A DNA stretch of 44,655 bases from an uncultured Lachnoclostridium sp. (GCA_902464595.1 CABQJX010000006.1:1-44655), one strand, 5' to 3'. Shown: positions 16,338 through 24,753, counted from the first letter of the stretch. Notes: generated by a model from the letters alone, not told the origin. A program made the numbers and translations.

Positions 16338-16354
16338 ACAATAATTGTTATACT
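16338..16354 (+). promoter_or_regulatory. possible -10 box and second ACAAT/ATTGT palindrome for the regulator operon
   Basis: ACAATAATTGT (16338-16348) is a perfect palindrome with the half-site ACAAT, similar to the core of the 16169-16185 site. It is followed by TATACT (16349-16354), a possible -10 box for the plus-strand genes. No good -35 box is visible, as expected for an activator-dependent or weak autoregulated promoter. The rest of 16186-16437 is very AT-rich with T-runs and shows nothing else I can name. Confidence 0.3.
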
Positions 16355-16437
16355 TAAATTATTCCTCATATATCAATGAGATTTTATAATTTATCGGCCA
16401 CCTCACAAAAATGATTCAATTTCTAAGGAAGGTATTC

Positions 16438-18516
16438 ATGTATCTGGGAGAATTAGATCTTCAATATCTGCTTAACAGCATTCGCAGTGTATGCAATAAA
16501 CCTATTTTTATTTTTGATCCGAATTGGAATATTATCCTGTGTACGCATAAAGAATTAATCGACTATGGAAAAGAAATTGCCAAAAGCTGCGCTTTAGGAC
16601 AAAAAACAGAAGAAATCGCCAAACAACATCAAATCCTTCTATCCCCCTGCGTCATCGGTGATTTGCTCATCTGCTATTTTGTAATTTTGGACAAAAATGT
16701 CACTTATATGATTTCCTATTTAAAAACGCTCATAAGTTTTCTGGCAACTCCCAAATTATTCAAAAATCCAGAACAAACTTCCGGATCCCGCAGCATGCTA
16801 ATCAATCAATTGGTAAATACAACCGAAAACAATTCAGAATTCAGTCTCCTGATGAAAGAATTTCAATACTCATACCATTGCCCCCGCTGTGCTTTTCTCT
16901 TTGAAATCAGCCGACAGAAGCCAAATAACTTAAATTGCCGATTCGATGCGTCAGAATCTTATATGGAACAGGCAATTGTTTCTTCTTCCTTATGGAGCCA
17001 GGAAGATATCTATGGTTTTCTCAATTCCGACCGGTATCTTATTTTTAAAGATATGAATGGTATGGAAAAGGGGATTTCCACGGAGATGATCCATCGCTAT
17101 GTATCCGAAATCAAGGACTCCTTTTGCACACATACAGGAGCGCTTTTACACTGCAGTATAGGAAGCTCCTATCAAACCCTTGAACAATTAAGGCAGAGTT
17201 ACCTGGAAGCTCTGTTTTTAATGTCCAACTATGAATATCTTAATTCAAGAAAGGATCCTTTTTTGGATATACACAGCTTTGTCTTTGAATATGCTGCCAG
17301 CCATATTCCAAAAGATTATTGGCATTATTATTTCAGGGATCTGGCTCCTGCATTGCTGGATTCACCTTTTTTAGCCAAAACAGCCGCTGCCTTATCAAGA
17401 GAAGATATGAATTTGTCTCAGACGGCTCTTTCCCTAGGCATCCATCGCAACACCTTGCTCCAGCGCTTTGCAAAATTAAAAGAATCCACCGGCTTATCCC
17501 CTTTGGACAACGATATTCACCGCATGTCCCTGCGTGTTTTCTCTCTCTACAATAATCAAAAAATCACTCTGGAAGCCGGGATTGTAATTCAGCCAAATTC
17601 TGTTCTTCATCAGGGGATGCAGAGAATGGCCGATCTGGTATATAAAAATTCTTCCGGTGATATACGGATCAATATTCACACTTTATCCGTATCCGGCAAT
17701 AATTCTCATCTTTTTGAAATTTTGCGGTCTGGATCTATTGATATGGTCGCTGCTGCCACGGGAGTTATGAATCCCTTTACCGATGATCGTTCTAAAATCT
17801 TAGATATCCCATTTCTTTTTCATTCTAGTGATGAGGCCAAATATATTCTCAATACAGTTGTGATAAAAGAATTGGAGCATTATCTAAATGCCATCGGTGT
17901 CATTTGTCTTAATATTTGGAGCATGGGATGGCGCTATCTCACCTCAAAAACGCCGATTCACATTCCTTCTGATCTATCCGGCAAAAAAGTAAGAGTTATG
18001 TTTACCGAAACCTTAGAAGCATATTATCGAAGTATGGGAGCCATACCGATCAAAATGAATTATGGCGATGTCAAGGGGGCTTTGCGTTCCGGCATCGCTG
18101 ACTGTCAGGAAAATCCCTACAGTAATATTCTTGGAATGAAATTTTATGAAGATCAAAACTTTTTGCTGAGGCTAAAATATTATCTGAGTACGGAAGCTTT
18201 ATACCTATCTCTGTCAGCCTGGAAACGTTTAAATCCATTCCAGCAAAAAATTATAAAGGAAGCTGCCATGGAAACTACCGACTGGATCTTTACGCAACAG
18301 CAAAATATAATCAATCCGCAGTGCAAAAGAGTCCTTACAGAAGAAAAAGGAATGAAAATTATCGAAGTAGCTCCATCCGAGGAAAAGGTATGGAGATCTT
18401 TCGCACAAAAATTATACTCTAATTTTCCGCATCAAGATCTGATCCGAAAAATCGAAAAAGCCAGAAAGGAGTATGAAGTGAAATATGGATATAAGCAAAA
18501 TCCTCCCGTCATTTAA
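16438..18516 (+). CDS. CdaR/PucR-type regulator fused to a cytoplasmic TRAP (DctP-family) solute-binding domain
   Basis: 692 residues from the ATG at 16438, chosen because AAGGAAGG lies just ahead; an in-frame ATG at 16411 has no ribosome site. Residues about 1-110 are a PucR-like N-terminal sensor (LDLQYLLNSIRSVCNKPIF). About 130-300 match a CdaR-type GGDEF-like middle region. About 312-370 form the HTH_30 domain that normally ends such proteins (LSQTALSLGIHRNTLLQRF). Instead of stopping, it continues for about 310 residues with a DctP-family domain: GWRYLTSK, KVRVMFTE with the ligand-carboxylate arginine (near 517), and DCQENPYSNI (near 554). There is no signal peptide or membrane segment, so this binding domain must sit in the cytoplasm, probably sensing the imported solute. 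It is divergent from the dctPQM operon. Domain content is strong, the control role is inferred. Confidence 0.85.
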   Translation: MYLGELDLQYLLNSIRSVCNKPIFIFDPNWNIILCTHKELIDYGKEIAKSCALGQKTEEIAKQHQILLSPCVIGDLLICYFVILDKNVTYMISYLKTLISFLATPKLFKNPEQTSGSRSMLINQLVNTTENNSEFSLLMKEFQYSYHCPRCAFLFEISRQKPNNLNCRFDASESYMEQAIVSSSLWSQEDIYGFLNSDRYLIFKDMNGMEKGISTEMIHRYVSEIKDSFCTHTGALLHCSIGSSYQTLEQLRQSYLEALFLMSNYEYLNSRKDPFLDIHSFVFEYAASHIPKDYWHYYFRDLAPALLDSPFLAKTAAALSREDMNLSQTALSLGIHRNTLLQRFAKLKESTGLSPLDNDIHRMSLRVFSLYNNQKITLEAGIVIQPNSVLHQGMQRMADLVYKNSSGDIRINIHTLSVSGNNSHLFEILRSGSIDMVAAATGVMNPFTDDRSKILDIPFLFHSSDEAKYILNTVVIKELEHYLNAIGVICLNIWSMGWRYLTSKTPIHIPSDLSGKKVRVMFTETLEAYYRSMGAIPIKMNYGDVKGALRSGIADCQENPYSNILGMKFYEDQNFLLRLKYYLSTEALYLSLSAWKRLNPFQQKIIKEAAMETTDWIFTQQQNIINPQCKRVLTEEKGMKIIEVAPSEEKVWRSFAQKLYSNFPHQDLIRKIEKARKEYEVKYGYKQNPPVI

Positions 18517-19612
18517 AGAGATTTTTCCAAAAGCTCATATTCGCCTCATCGACGAGACCGGAAGAGTCATCGAAGAAACCCTTGAATTTCCCCAGGATCT
18601 TCCACCTGAAATTTATCACAGTTCCAAGGAAATTCTGTCTGTACCTGTTTCCAAAAAATCTTCCTTGTATAAGTTGTCATTCCCCCTTCCTCCCTCTCAT
18701 CAATTGTCCCTCTATCTCTCCCCACACGAGACAATGGACATATTGACCGCTGCAAAAATGTCAGATAATGTGATTCAGCTGTTTTTGTCTCGCCCTCTGC
18801 AGAATGTACAATCTGCTCGGCAAAATGATACTGCTCTTCTCCTAGACCATCTTCTCCATCCTTCCAATGCACAGCAGGACAGCTATACTGCCATCTTAGC
18901 AGCAGAACTCGGATTTGATATGTCGCTTCCAAGAGCTGTATGTATCTTTCAAATCAATGGAATTTCTAGCTCTATAGAAAAACAGCCTCCCTCTGCTCAA
19001 TCTGTTTTGCAGCTTATACAACAGATCACAGCCTTAGACAGTCAGGATATATTTGGTGTCTTTGGAAACAGGGATCTTATTCTTTGCCATGTGATGAATC
19101 AGGGATTATATCGGGATAAAGAATACCTAAAAACCCTTTATGCGTATATCACAAAAAACTTCCCTGTAACCTGCCAGCTTGGCATAGGGCTTACCGCTAC
19201 AGACATCAGCCAATATCATCTCAGTTTTCTCTCTGCACAGAAAATCTTTCAATATACCAAAAATAGCCAGTACAATGGCCCAAGCCTTTATCACACAACA
19301 GACTTTTTGCCAGAACAGTTGACCTATGAACTTCCGGATGCTTTTTTTGAACACTTTTTTCAAAAAGAGTTATCCTATCTGCAAAGCACACCTTTTGCTC
19401 CAGAGACTCTAAAGGCTTTAGTCGATCACAATATGGATATTCTCTCCTCAGCAAAGGCTCTGTTTATTCACAGAAACACAATGATTTTCCGCCTAAACCA
19501 AATTAAAAGACAGCTTGGCATCAATCCCCTTCACAGAGACAGTGATCGCTTTAAATTGATTTTACTTTACCATTATTATGCAAAAAATTATATGAATAAG
19601 GAGAACGTATGA
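18485..19612 (+). CDS. second CdaR/PucR-type transcriptional regulator
   Basis: 375 residues. The N-terminal part has an IDETGRVIEETLEF sensor-like segment; the middle is GGDEF-like; the C-terminus is an HTH_30 domain (about 320-360, SSAKALFIHRNTMIFRLNQIKRQLGI). It has the normal ending for the family, with no solute-binding extension. It overlaps the fusion gene by 32 bp and the larA gene by 4 bp (ATGA), so the three are one operon with coupled translation. It may form mixed oligomers with the fusion protein or act as a second input; the ligand is unknown. Confidence 0.83.
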   Translation: MDISKILPSFKEIFPKAHIRLIDETGRVIEETLEFPQDLPPEIYHSSKEILSVPVSKKSSLYKLSFPLPPSHQLSLYLSPHETMDILTAAKMSDNVIQLFLSRPLQNVQSARQNDTALLLDHLLHPSNAQQDSYTAILAAELGFDMSLPRAVCIFQINGISSSIEKQPPSAQSVLQLIQQITALDSQDIFGVFGNRDLILCHVMNQGLYRDKEYLKTLYAYITKNFPVTCQLGIGLTATDISQYHLSFLSAQKIFQYTKNSQYNGPSLYHTTDFLPEQLTYELPDAFFEHFFQKELSYLQSTPFAPETLKALVDHNMDILSSAKALFIHRNTMIFRLNQIKRQLGINPLHRDSDRFKLILLYHYYAKNYMNKENV

Positions 19613-20889
19613 AACAAACACATTATCTTCCCTATGGAAAAACACATCTCCCCCTCACATTATCTGAAGAAAACAAGGTTACAACGCTTACATCTGCTTT
19701 ATCTTCCTACCATCCCGAAAAATCCCAGGAAGCTATTGCAAAGGAAGCCTTATTATCCCCTTTTAATGCTCCTCTTTTAAGTGATCTGGCAAAAACAGCA
19801 AAAACGGTTGTTATTGTCACTTCTGATCACACCCGCCCTATGCCAAGCAAAATCACTATCCCCTTACTTCTTGAGGAAATACGGATTGGTAATCCAGAAG
19901 CCGATATCACAATTTTAATTGCTACAGGATGTCATCGTCCCACTACTCGTCAGGAAATAGCAGAACGCTTCGGAGAGGATATTGTAAAAAAGGAACGGAT
20001 TCTTGTTCATAATTGTGATAAGGGACCCTTTATATATGTGGGAACCAGCCCTTCCGGCAACCGTATCCTGCTAAATGAAACTGCCTGCAAGGCCGATCTT
20101 CTGATCGCAGAAGGTTTCATTGAACCTCACTTTTTTGCTGGCTATTCCGGCGGAAGAAAAAGCATACTCCCGGGAATAGCGGCCCGTTCCACTATCATGC
20201 ATAACCATTGTTCCCAAAATATAGCAAATCCCCATGCAGCTATGGGATCTCTGGAATCAAATCCAATTCATCAGGATATGATCTATGCAGCCAGAGCATC
20301 CCGAATCTCTTTTATTTTAAATGTAATTCTAAATGAAGATAAAAAAATCATCGGGGCCGTTTCCGGAGATGTTGAAAAAGCCCATAAAGCAGGAATTTCC
20401 TTTCTGGAAAAATTGTGCCGCTGTCAAGCTCAGCCTTCTGATATTGTAATTACAACGAATGGCGGCTTCCCGCTTGACCAAAATATTTATCAAAGTGTGA
20501 AAGGAATGACTACCGCTTCTGCTGTCTGCAAAAAAAATGGAGTAATTATCATGGCTTCCCGCTGTAATGATGGGCATGGAGGAGAAGATTTTTATCATAC
20601 CTTTTCTCAAGAGCAGGATGCAAAAAAGATCTGGGATTCCATCTGTTCCCGCAATCCTAGTGACACGCTTCCTGATCAATGGCAATCGCAAATTTTTTGT
20701 GAGATCCTATTAAAACATACTGTCATTTTTGTAAGTGATGCTCCCAAAGAAATGGTAGAAGCATTTCATATGATCAGCAGCCCTAATCTTGAACAAGCGC
20801 TTGATCTCGCCAAAACCTTATGCAATAAAGAACGGCCTTCCATTACGCTCATTCCTGACGGTGTATCGATCATTCCCTCTCTAGTATAA
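19609..20889 (+). CDS. larA: LarA-family nickel-dependent 2-hydroxyacid racemase/epimerase
   Basis: 426 residues, the LarA length. Conserved elements match lactate racemase: SDHTRP (73-77), GCHRPT with His109, EPHFFAGYSGGRKSILPG with His174 and Lys184 (the lysine that binds the nickel-pincer cofactor in Lactiplantibacillus LarA), and MHNH with His200. The family racemises or epimerises 2-hydroxyacids, and many members do not act on lactate. The larB/C/E genes that make the cofactor are not in this window and must be elsewhere. Placement with a TRAP carboxylate transporter suggests it isomerises the imported 2-hydroxyacid or its hydrolysis product. The stop overlaps the convergent gene at 20870 by 20 bp. 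Confidence 0.9.
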   Translation: MKQTHYLPYGKTHLPLTLSEENKVTTLTSALSSYHPEKSQEAIAKEALLSPFNAPLLSDLAKTAKTVVIVTSDHTRPMPSKITIPLLLEEIRIGNPEADITILIATGCHRPTTRQEIAERFGEDIVKKERILVHNCDKGPFIYVGTSPSGNRILLNETACKADLLIAEGFIEPHFFAGYSGGRKSILPGIAARSTIMHNHCSQNIANPHAAMGSLESNPIHQDMIYAARASRISFILNVILNEDKKIIGAVSGDVEKAHKAGISFLEKLCRCQAQPSDIVITTNGGFPLDQNIYQSVKGMTTASAVCKKNGVIIMASRCNDGHGGEDFYHTFSQEQDAKKIWDSICSRNPSDTLPDQWQSQIFCEILLKHTVIFVSDAPKEMVEAFHMISSPNLEQALDLAKTLCNKERPSITLIPDGVSIIPSLV

Positions 20890-21463
20890 TTGTCTCCCTC
20901 TGCTCCTCTGCCATCCATGACAATTTAACCGCCAAACAGATACGGCCTGCCACGGAAAAGAACAGCTGGCCATATCCCCAGCCTGTATTTCCCGAAACAG
21001 CGAGAAGCTCTGATAAGGCCAGGGAGATCAGCATGAACAGAAGATAACAAAGAGACTGTTTATTTCTCTCCCGGTTTTCTCCCCCTTCCTGGCTTTTTCC
21101 ATCTTCACCGTCCCCTCTCCCATTTTCCACCAAAAAGCTGTAGGAGCTGTAACCGCACATCATCTCTGCCAGAAGCCTAAGGACCGATAACTGCAAAAGA
21201 ACAGCGGCCCTTTCTCTGAGCCAAAGCTGCCAAAGGACACTGACAAACCAGCAATTGGTCCACACAGAACTCCAATAAAGAGCTCTCCGTCCCCAAACAG
21301 TGGAAGGCATTTGCTCTTTTTCCGCCCCACGGATCAGTCGTTTCAGATTCCAGCAGTAAATGAGACAGCCTACAACATTGGGAAGGATAACAAAGCTGCC
21401 CAGGCGGATCTCCAGGGAGAGAACCGCTAATCCCAAAATCATATAGCTGATCCGTTTTTTCAT
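20870..21463 (-). CDS. polytopic membrane protein of unknown function
   Basis: 197 residues. Hydrophobic segments lie near residues 6-35, 65-105 and 137-180, consistent with four to five membrane helices, separated by a basic loop and a charged central stretch (ENGRGDGEDGKSQEGGENRE). I do not recognise a family. It shares a 4-bp ATGA overlap with the gene at 21460-22479, so the two are co-translated and probably form one membrane unit. The 3' end overlaps the convergent larA gene by 20 bp, which leaves no room for a terminator. Confidence 0.65.
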   Translation of the reverse strand: MKKRISYMILGLAVLSLEIRLGSFVILPNVVGCLIYCWNLKRLIRGAEKEQMPSTVWGRRALYWSSVWTNCWFVSVLWQLWLRERAAVLLQLSVLRLLAEMMCGYSSYSFLVENGRGDGEDGKSQEGGENRERNKQSLCYLLFMLISLALSELLAVSGNTGWGYGQLFFSVAGRICLAVKLSWMAEEQRETIILERE

Positions 21464-22479
21464 GGCTTCACTCCCCTCTCCTGAAGATACTCGTAAACCT
21501 GCCGGAATGTCCGGCTGTCATAATTCCTCCGATTGCGGTACAGGAAGCTTGTTCCCAGAGGTATTTCTTCCCCTTTTTCCGACTCCTTATATCCTGTACC
21601 TGCTGCTTTTTCTTCTGACTCCTCCTTACCTTCCGCGGCGGCTGTACCTAACGCCTCTCCCTCCCCGCCTTCTGGATTGAGTAGGACTCCATACCAACGG
21701 ATCTCCCAGCTTCCCGGTTCAAAGTCCTGCCGCACACCCAGAGGCGTTTTCCACTGGGCCTCCACAGTAAAGCTCTGATCTTTTTTCAGCACCACTGGCT
21801 CAAACTCCCATAAATCCCTGCCCTCTGCCTGAACATTAAAATTCTGTTTTATCTGTTCCTGATCCCTTATCTTAAATCCGGTAATGCAAAGATCCTGTTT
21901 GGCCTGGAAGATAGAGGAGCTCTGCCAGCTCATTCCGTCAGAACTTGAGGATGAGGACGACTGGGATAATTGATTTCCCCCATTTTCCAAATGGAAATAA
22001 ATCTCCCCAATATCAACCAGCTCCTGACTGCCGTCGCTGTAATCCACCAAAAGCTGATCCACCAAAAGTCCCTCACCATTCATCTTCTCAAGAGGGATAC
22101 GCACGGAAAAATCCAGATTCTCTATATGGTAGCGGTTGTTTCTTCTCCTTCCGTTTTTCCCGCTGTCTATTCTTCTGCCTCCAGTCATTTCCTCCTGGCT
22201 TATGTTTCTGCAAAAAATCCTTTCTTCTTCCAGCTGCGGAAAAGATGCCCTTGTGATCTCCACCTCCGCATCCCGATCCAGGATATAAGGAAGAGAAAAC
22301 TCATGGTAAAGAAATTCCATGGAATCCCCTTTATCGACCTCTGTTTCCAAATGAACCGGAAGAAAGAGGGGACGCTCCAGTTTTACATACCATTGCAGGA
22401 AAATACCCAGCACGACAAAACCAACGCCAAGCACCATAGAAAGATAATATACATGTTCTTTTTCCTTTTGTATCTTCAT
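21460..22479 (-). CDS. membrane-anchored protein of unknown function
   Basis: 339 residues. One N-terminal membrane helix (about residues 12-31) is followed by a mostly beta-like extracytoplasmic part with a Ser-rich run near residue 175 (QSSSSSSSDG) and a Glu/Gly/Lys-rich low-complexity stretch near 275-305. The topology is probably type II, with the bulk outside the membrane. No family recognised. It is the first gene of a two-gene operon with the polytopic protein that follows. Polymorphic low-complexity stretches suggest weak constraint outside the folded part. Confidence 0.65.
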   Translation of the reverse strand: MKIQKEKEHVYYLSMVLGVGFVVLGIFLQWYVKLERPLFLPVHLETEVDKGDSMEFLYHEFSLPYILDRDAEVEITRASFPQLEEERIFCRNISQEEMTGGRRIDSGKNGRRRNNRYHIENLDFSVRIPLEKMNGEGLLVDQLLVDYSDGSQELVDIGEIYFHLENGGNQLSQSSSSSSSDGMSWQSSSIFQAKQDLCITGFKIRDQEQIKQNFNVQAEGRDLWEFEPVVLKKDQSFTVEAQWKTPLGVRQDFEPGSWEIRWYGVLLNPEGGEGEALGTAAAEGKEESEEKAAGTGYKESEKGEEIPLGTSFLYRNRRNYDSRTFRQVYEYLQERGVKP

Positions 22480-22705
22480 GTTCCGCCTCCCTTTCTGTCC
22501 CCCATTTCTTCCCTGTTTCTCTCCTGCTTTTCCCCTATTTCTCCTATTCTTCCCTATGCCCTTTGCATGCTGCTGAGAATCTTTACCTTCTTATAAATTA
22601 TCGTATATATCTAAGCATAGTATAACACATGGCCAGCAGAAGCTTCAACCTTTCCTGAAATCCCAAGGTTTCCGCACTTCTTCGGCAGATCTTTCGTTCA
22701 TTCGT

Positions 22706-22785
22706 TTAGATAGGCAAACTGCGTTGGAAGCTGTTTAAAGCCTCTTTTCCCTTTTACAGCCTCCAAAGTCACCTGTCTATCTGAA
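22706..22785. repeat. imperfect long hairpin in the 22480-22961 intergenic region
   Basis: AGATAG (22708-22713) and GGAAGCTGT (22726-22734) pair with ACAGCCTCC (22756-22764) and CTATCT (22777-22782), giving an interrupted stem of about 80 nt. It shares the AGATAG/CTATCT outer pairs with hairpins elsewhere in the window but lacks the GTAAC ends of the 152-bp element. The remaining part of the gap (22480-22700) is T/C-rich with no gene that I can support. Confidence 0.35.
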
Positions 22786-22867
22786 TCGGAAGCTTGCTCA
22801 GAAAATACGGAAATTCAAGAAAAACTCAAGTAGTAAACCTCCTTTTTCTGTGATAAAATCATAGTGC

Positions 22868-22903
22868 GATACCAAAGTGCGCAGTGCAGAGCAATCTGGT
22901 ATC
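22868..22903 (+). promoter_or_regulatory. GATACCA/TGGTATC inverted repeat upstream of ogt
   Basis: Perfect 7-bp arms around a 22-nt spacer, about 60 bp ahead of the ogt start. Could be an operator or a 5' UTR hairpin for the ogt-relA/spoT-domain operon. No consensus recognised. Confidence 0.3.
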
Positions 22904-22961
22904 ATAGGGGTCAAACGATCAATCAATTCGACGCAGGCTTGCTTGCAGATGGAGGGTTTTT

Positions 22962-23489
22962 ATGCAGTATATCAGTCATTATAAGTCTCCCCTTGGAAAT
23001 ATCCTTCTGGCAGCAGATGAAACCGGGCTGACCGGAATATGGTTTGAAGGACAAAAATATTTTCCCCTCTCCATCAGCACAGAGCTGAAAGAAGCAGAAA
23101 TCCCAGAAGGAAAAATCCTTCTCTTTGAACGTGCCAAGGAATGGCTGGATATTTATTTTTCAGGAAGGCAACCTGACTTTTCCCTTCCTCTCCATGTCAT
23201 AGGCTCTGTCTTTCAAAAAGAAGTCTGGAATATCCTCTGTTCCATTCCCTACGGCCAGACCATGACCTATGGAGACATTGCCAAACAGCTGGCTGCCAAA
23301 CGGGGCATACCCCATATGTCTGCCCAGGCAGTGGGCGGCGCAGTAGGCCGCAATAAAATCGCTATCCTGATCCCCTGCCACCGGGTCGTTGGTGCAAATG
23401 GAAGTTTAACCGGATATGCGGGAGGCATAGATAAAAAAGAAAAGCTATTGGCTTTAGAACAGGCGAAATGGAAGAAAACGCTGCAATAA
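22962..23489 (+). CDS. ogt: methylated-DNA-[protein]-cysteine S-methyltransferase (Ogt/MGMT)
   Basis: 175 residues, usual for the family. The suicide-acceptor motif IPCHRVV carries Cys139; the preceding NKIAIL and following GYAGGIDKKEKLL are also typical. An N-terminal ribonuclease-like domain is followed by the DNA-binding winged helix (VWNILCSIPYGQTMTYGDIA). It transfers methyl or other alkyl groups from O6-alkylguanine in DNA to itself. Start is supported by GGAGG with 6-nt spacing. It lies 22 bp ahead of the RelA/SpoT-domain gene and is probably co-transcribed with it. Confidence 0.95.
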   Translation: MQYISHYKSPLGNILLAADETGLTGIWFEGQKYFPLSISTELKEAEIPEGKILLFERAKEWLDIYFSGRQPDFSLPLHVIGSVFQKEVWNILCSIPYGQTMTYGDIAKQLAAKRGIPHMSAQAVGGAVGRNKIAILIPCHRVVGANGSLTGYAGGIDKKEKLLALEQAKWKKTLQ

Positions 23490-23511
23490 ATATCCCATAA
23501 GGAGGATGACC

Positions 23512-24753
23512 ATGGATCTGATCAATCAATTTATCGAAAACTATAAGAAAAAAATGAATTTTTATGAGACTGCCGGGCGCCTGGCTGCCAAGCAGCTGGA
23601 AAGTACCCTTCAGGCAGCAGGAATCCGTGCCATGGTCACCTTCCGTGCAAAAGCTCCGGGACGGCTCAAAAGCAAGGTCATCTCCCGCAATGCCAGACGG
23701 GAAATCCCTTATAAAAATATGAAGGAGATCTACGACGACATTGCAGATCTAAGCGGCGTGCGGGTAGCTCTCTACTTCCCGGGAGACCGTGACAAAACAG
23801 ATGGACTGCTTCGGGATCTTTTTTCCATACAGGAGACAAAGCAGTTCCCGGAACAGTCCAAGCCTCCCACCTACCACAAACGTTTTTCCGGCTATTGGGC
23901 CAACCATTATCGGGCCAATATGAGGGAGGAATCTCTGGAGCCCCCTCAGAAAAAATATGCCAAAGCCCGGATTGAGATCCAGGTGGCCTCCGTCCTCATG
24001 CACGCCTGGTCAGAAGTAGAGCATGACCTTGTATACAAACCTCTCCAGGGCGCTCTGTCGGAGGAGGAGCTGGATATTCTGGACGAGCTAAACGGACTGG
24101 TTCTGGCCGGGGAAATTGCCCTTGAGCGCCTCCAAAATGCAGGAAACGAGCGCATACGCAGCAAAAAAGCAGAATTTGGTTCCCAATATGACCTGGCCTC
24201 CTATCTGTATAATTATCTGAGCTGTAATTTCCTTCCGGAAGACATTGAACTGCGTATGGGAAATATTGAGCTTCTATTCCGCCTCAGCAGCCGCTTAAAG
24301 CTAAACAGCGTAAAAGCTATGGAACCCGTCTTAAAATCCGTCAAATTTGAGAAGGACCGGCGCAATATCTCCCAACAGATCGTGGATCAAATGATCACCG
24401 GAAATGAAAAGCGTTATCAGATCTATCAGGAGCTTCGGGATGGACAAAGAGAGGCCAGCCAGGAGGAACAAAAAGCCATCGGATATTTTCTCGGCCAATG
24501 GGTTCCCCTGGAGCAGCTTTTAAACCGTCTCTCCTTCCGAGGCTCCAAAAAGGTTCCGCCAGCCTTTAATGTAAACACCTTAAAGCGTCTGAACCTTCTG
24601 GACAAGGACAGTATCAACCGTATCGTAGCCCTGAGAAAAATCCGGAACGGCCTGATCCACGACATCGAGATCCCTGCTGCCTCTGTCCTCATGGAGCAGG
24701 GAAAGGAGGCAGAGAAGCTTTTGTGGAAGCTGGAAGAACAGTTTCCCCTTTAA
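23512..24753 (+). CDS. single-domain RelA/SpoT (p)ppGpp-synthetase-like protein with HEPN-like C-terminus
   Basis: 413 residues from the ATG at 23512 (GGAGG at 23501-23505; the ATG at 23506 is too close). Residues about 35-180 form a RelA/SpoT nucleotidyltransferase domain: DLSGVRVALYFPGDRD (79-94), RFSGYWANHYRA (124-135) and IEIQVASVLMHAWSEVEHDLVYK-region residues (154-176) with the E-x-Q motif. No HD hydrolase domain is present. The C-terminal 200 residues are helical and end in RKIRNGLIHDI; R378-x4-H383 is the R-x4-6-H pattern of HEPN ribonuclease-like domains. Small alarmone synthetases are usually about 210-260 residues, so this is long. It may make alarmones, or be a toxic-type synthetase; no antitoxin gene lies beside it. 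Confidence 0.78.
   Translation: MDLINQFIENYKKKMNFYETAGRLAAKQLESTLQAAGIRAMVTFRAKAPGRLKSKVISRNARREIPYKNMKEIYDDIADLSGVRVALYFPGDRDKTDGLLRDLFSIQETKQFPEQSKPPTYHKRFSGYWANHYRANMREESLEPPQKKYAKARIEIQVASVLMHAWSEVEHDLVYKPLQGALSEEELDILDELNGLVLAGEIALERLQNAGNERIRSKKAEFGSQYDLASYLYNYLSCNFLPEDIELRMGNIELLFRLSSRLKLNSVKAMEPVLKSVKFEKDRRNISQQIVDQMITGNEKRYQIYQELRDGQREASQEEQKAIGYFLGQWVPLEQLLNRLSFRGSKKVPPAFNVNTLKRLNLLDKDSINRIVALRKIRNGLIHDIEIPAASVLMEQGKEAEKLLWKLEEQFPL

Noticed and set aside
16411..16437. Upstream ATG start for the fusion regulator
   Set aside because: No ribosome binding site precedes 16411, while AAGGAAGG lies just ahead of the ATG at 16438.
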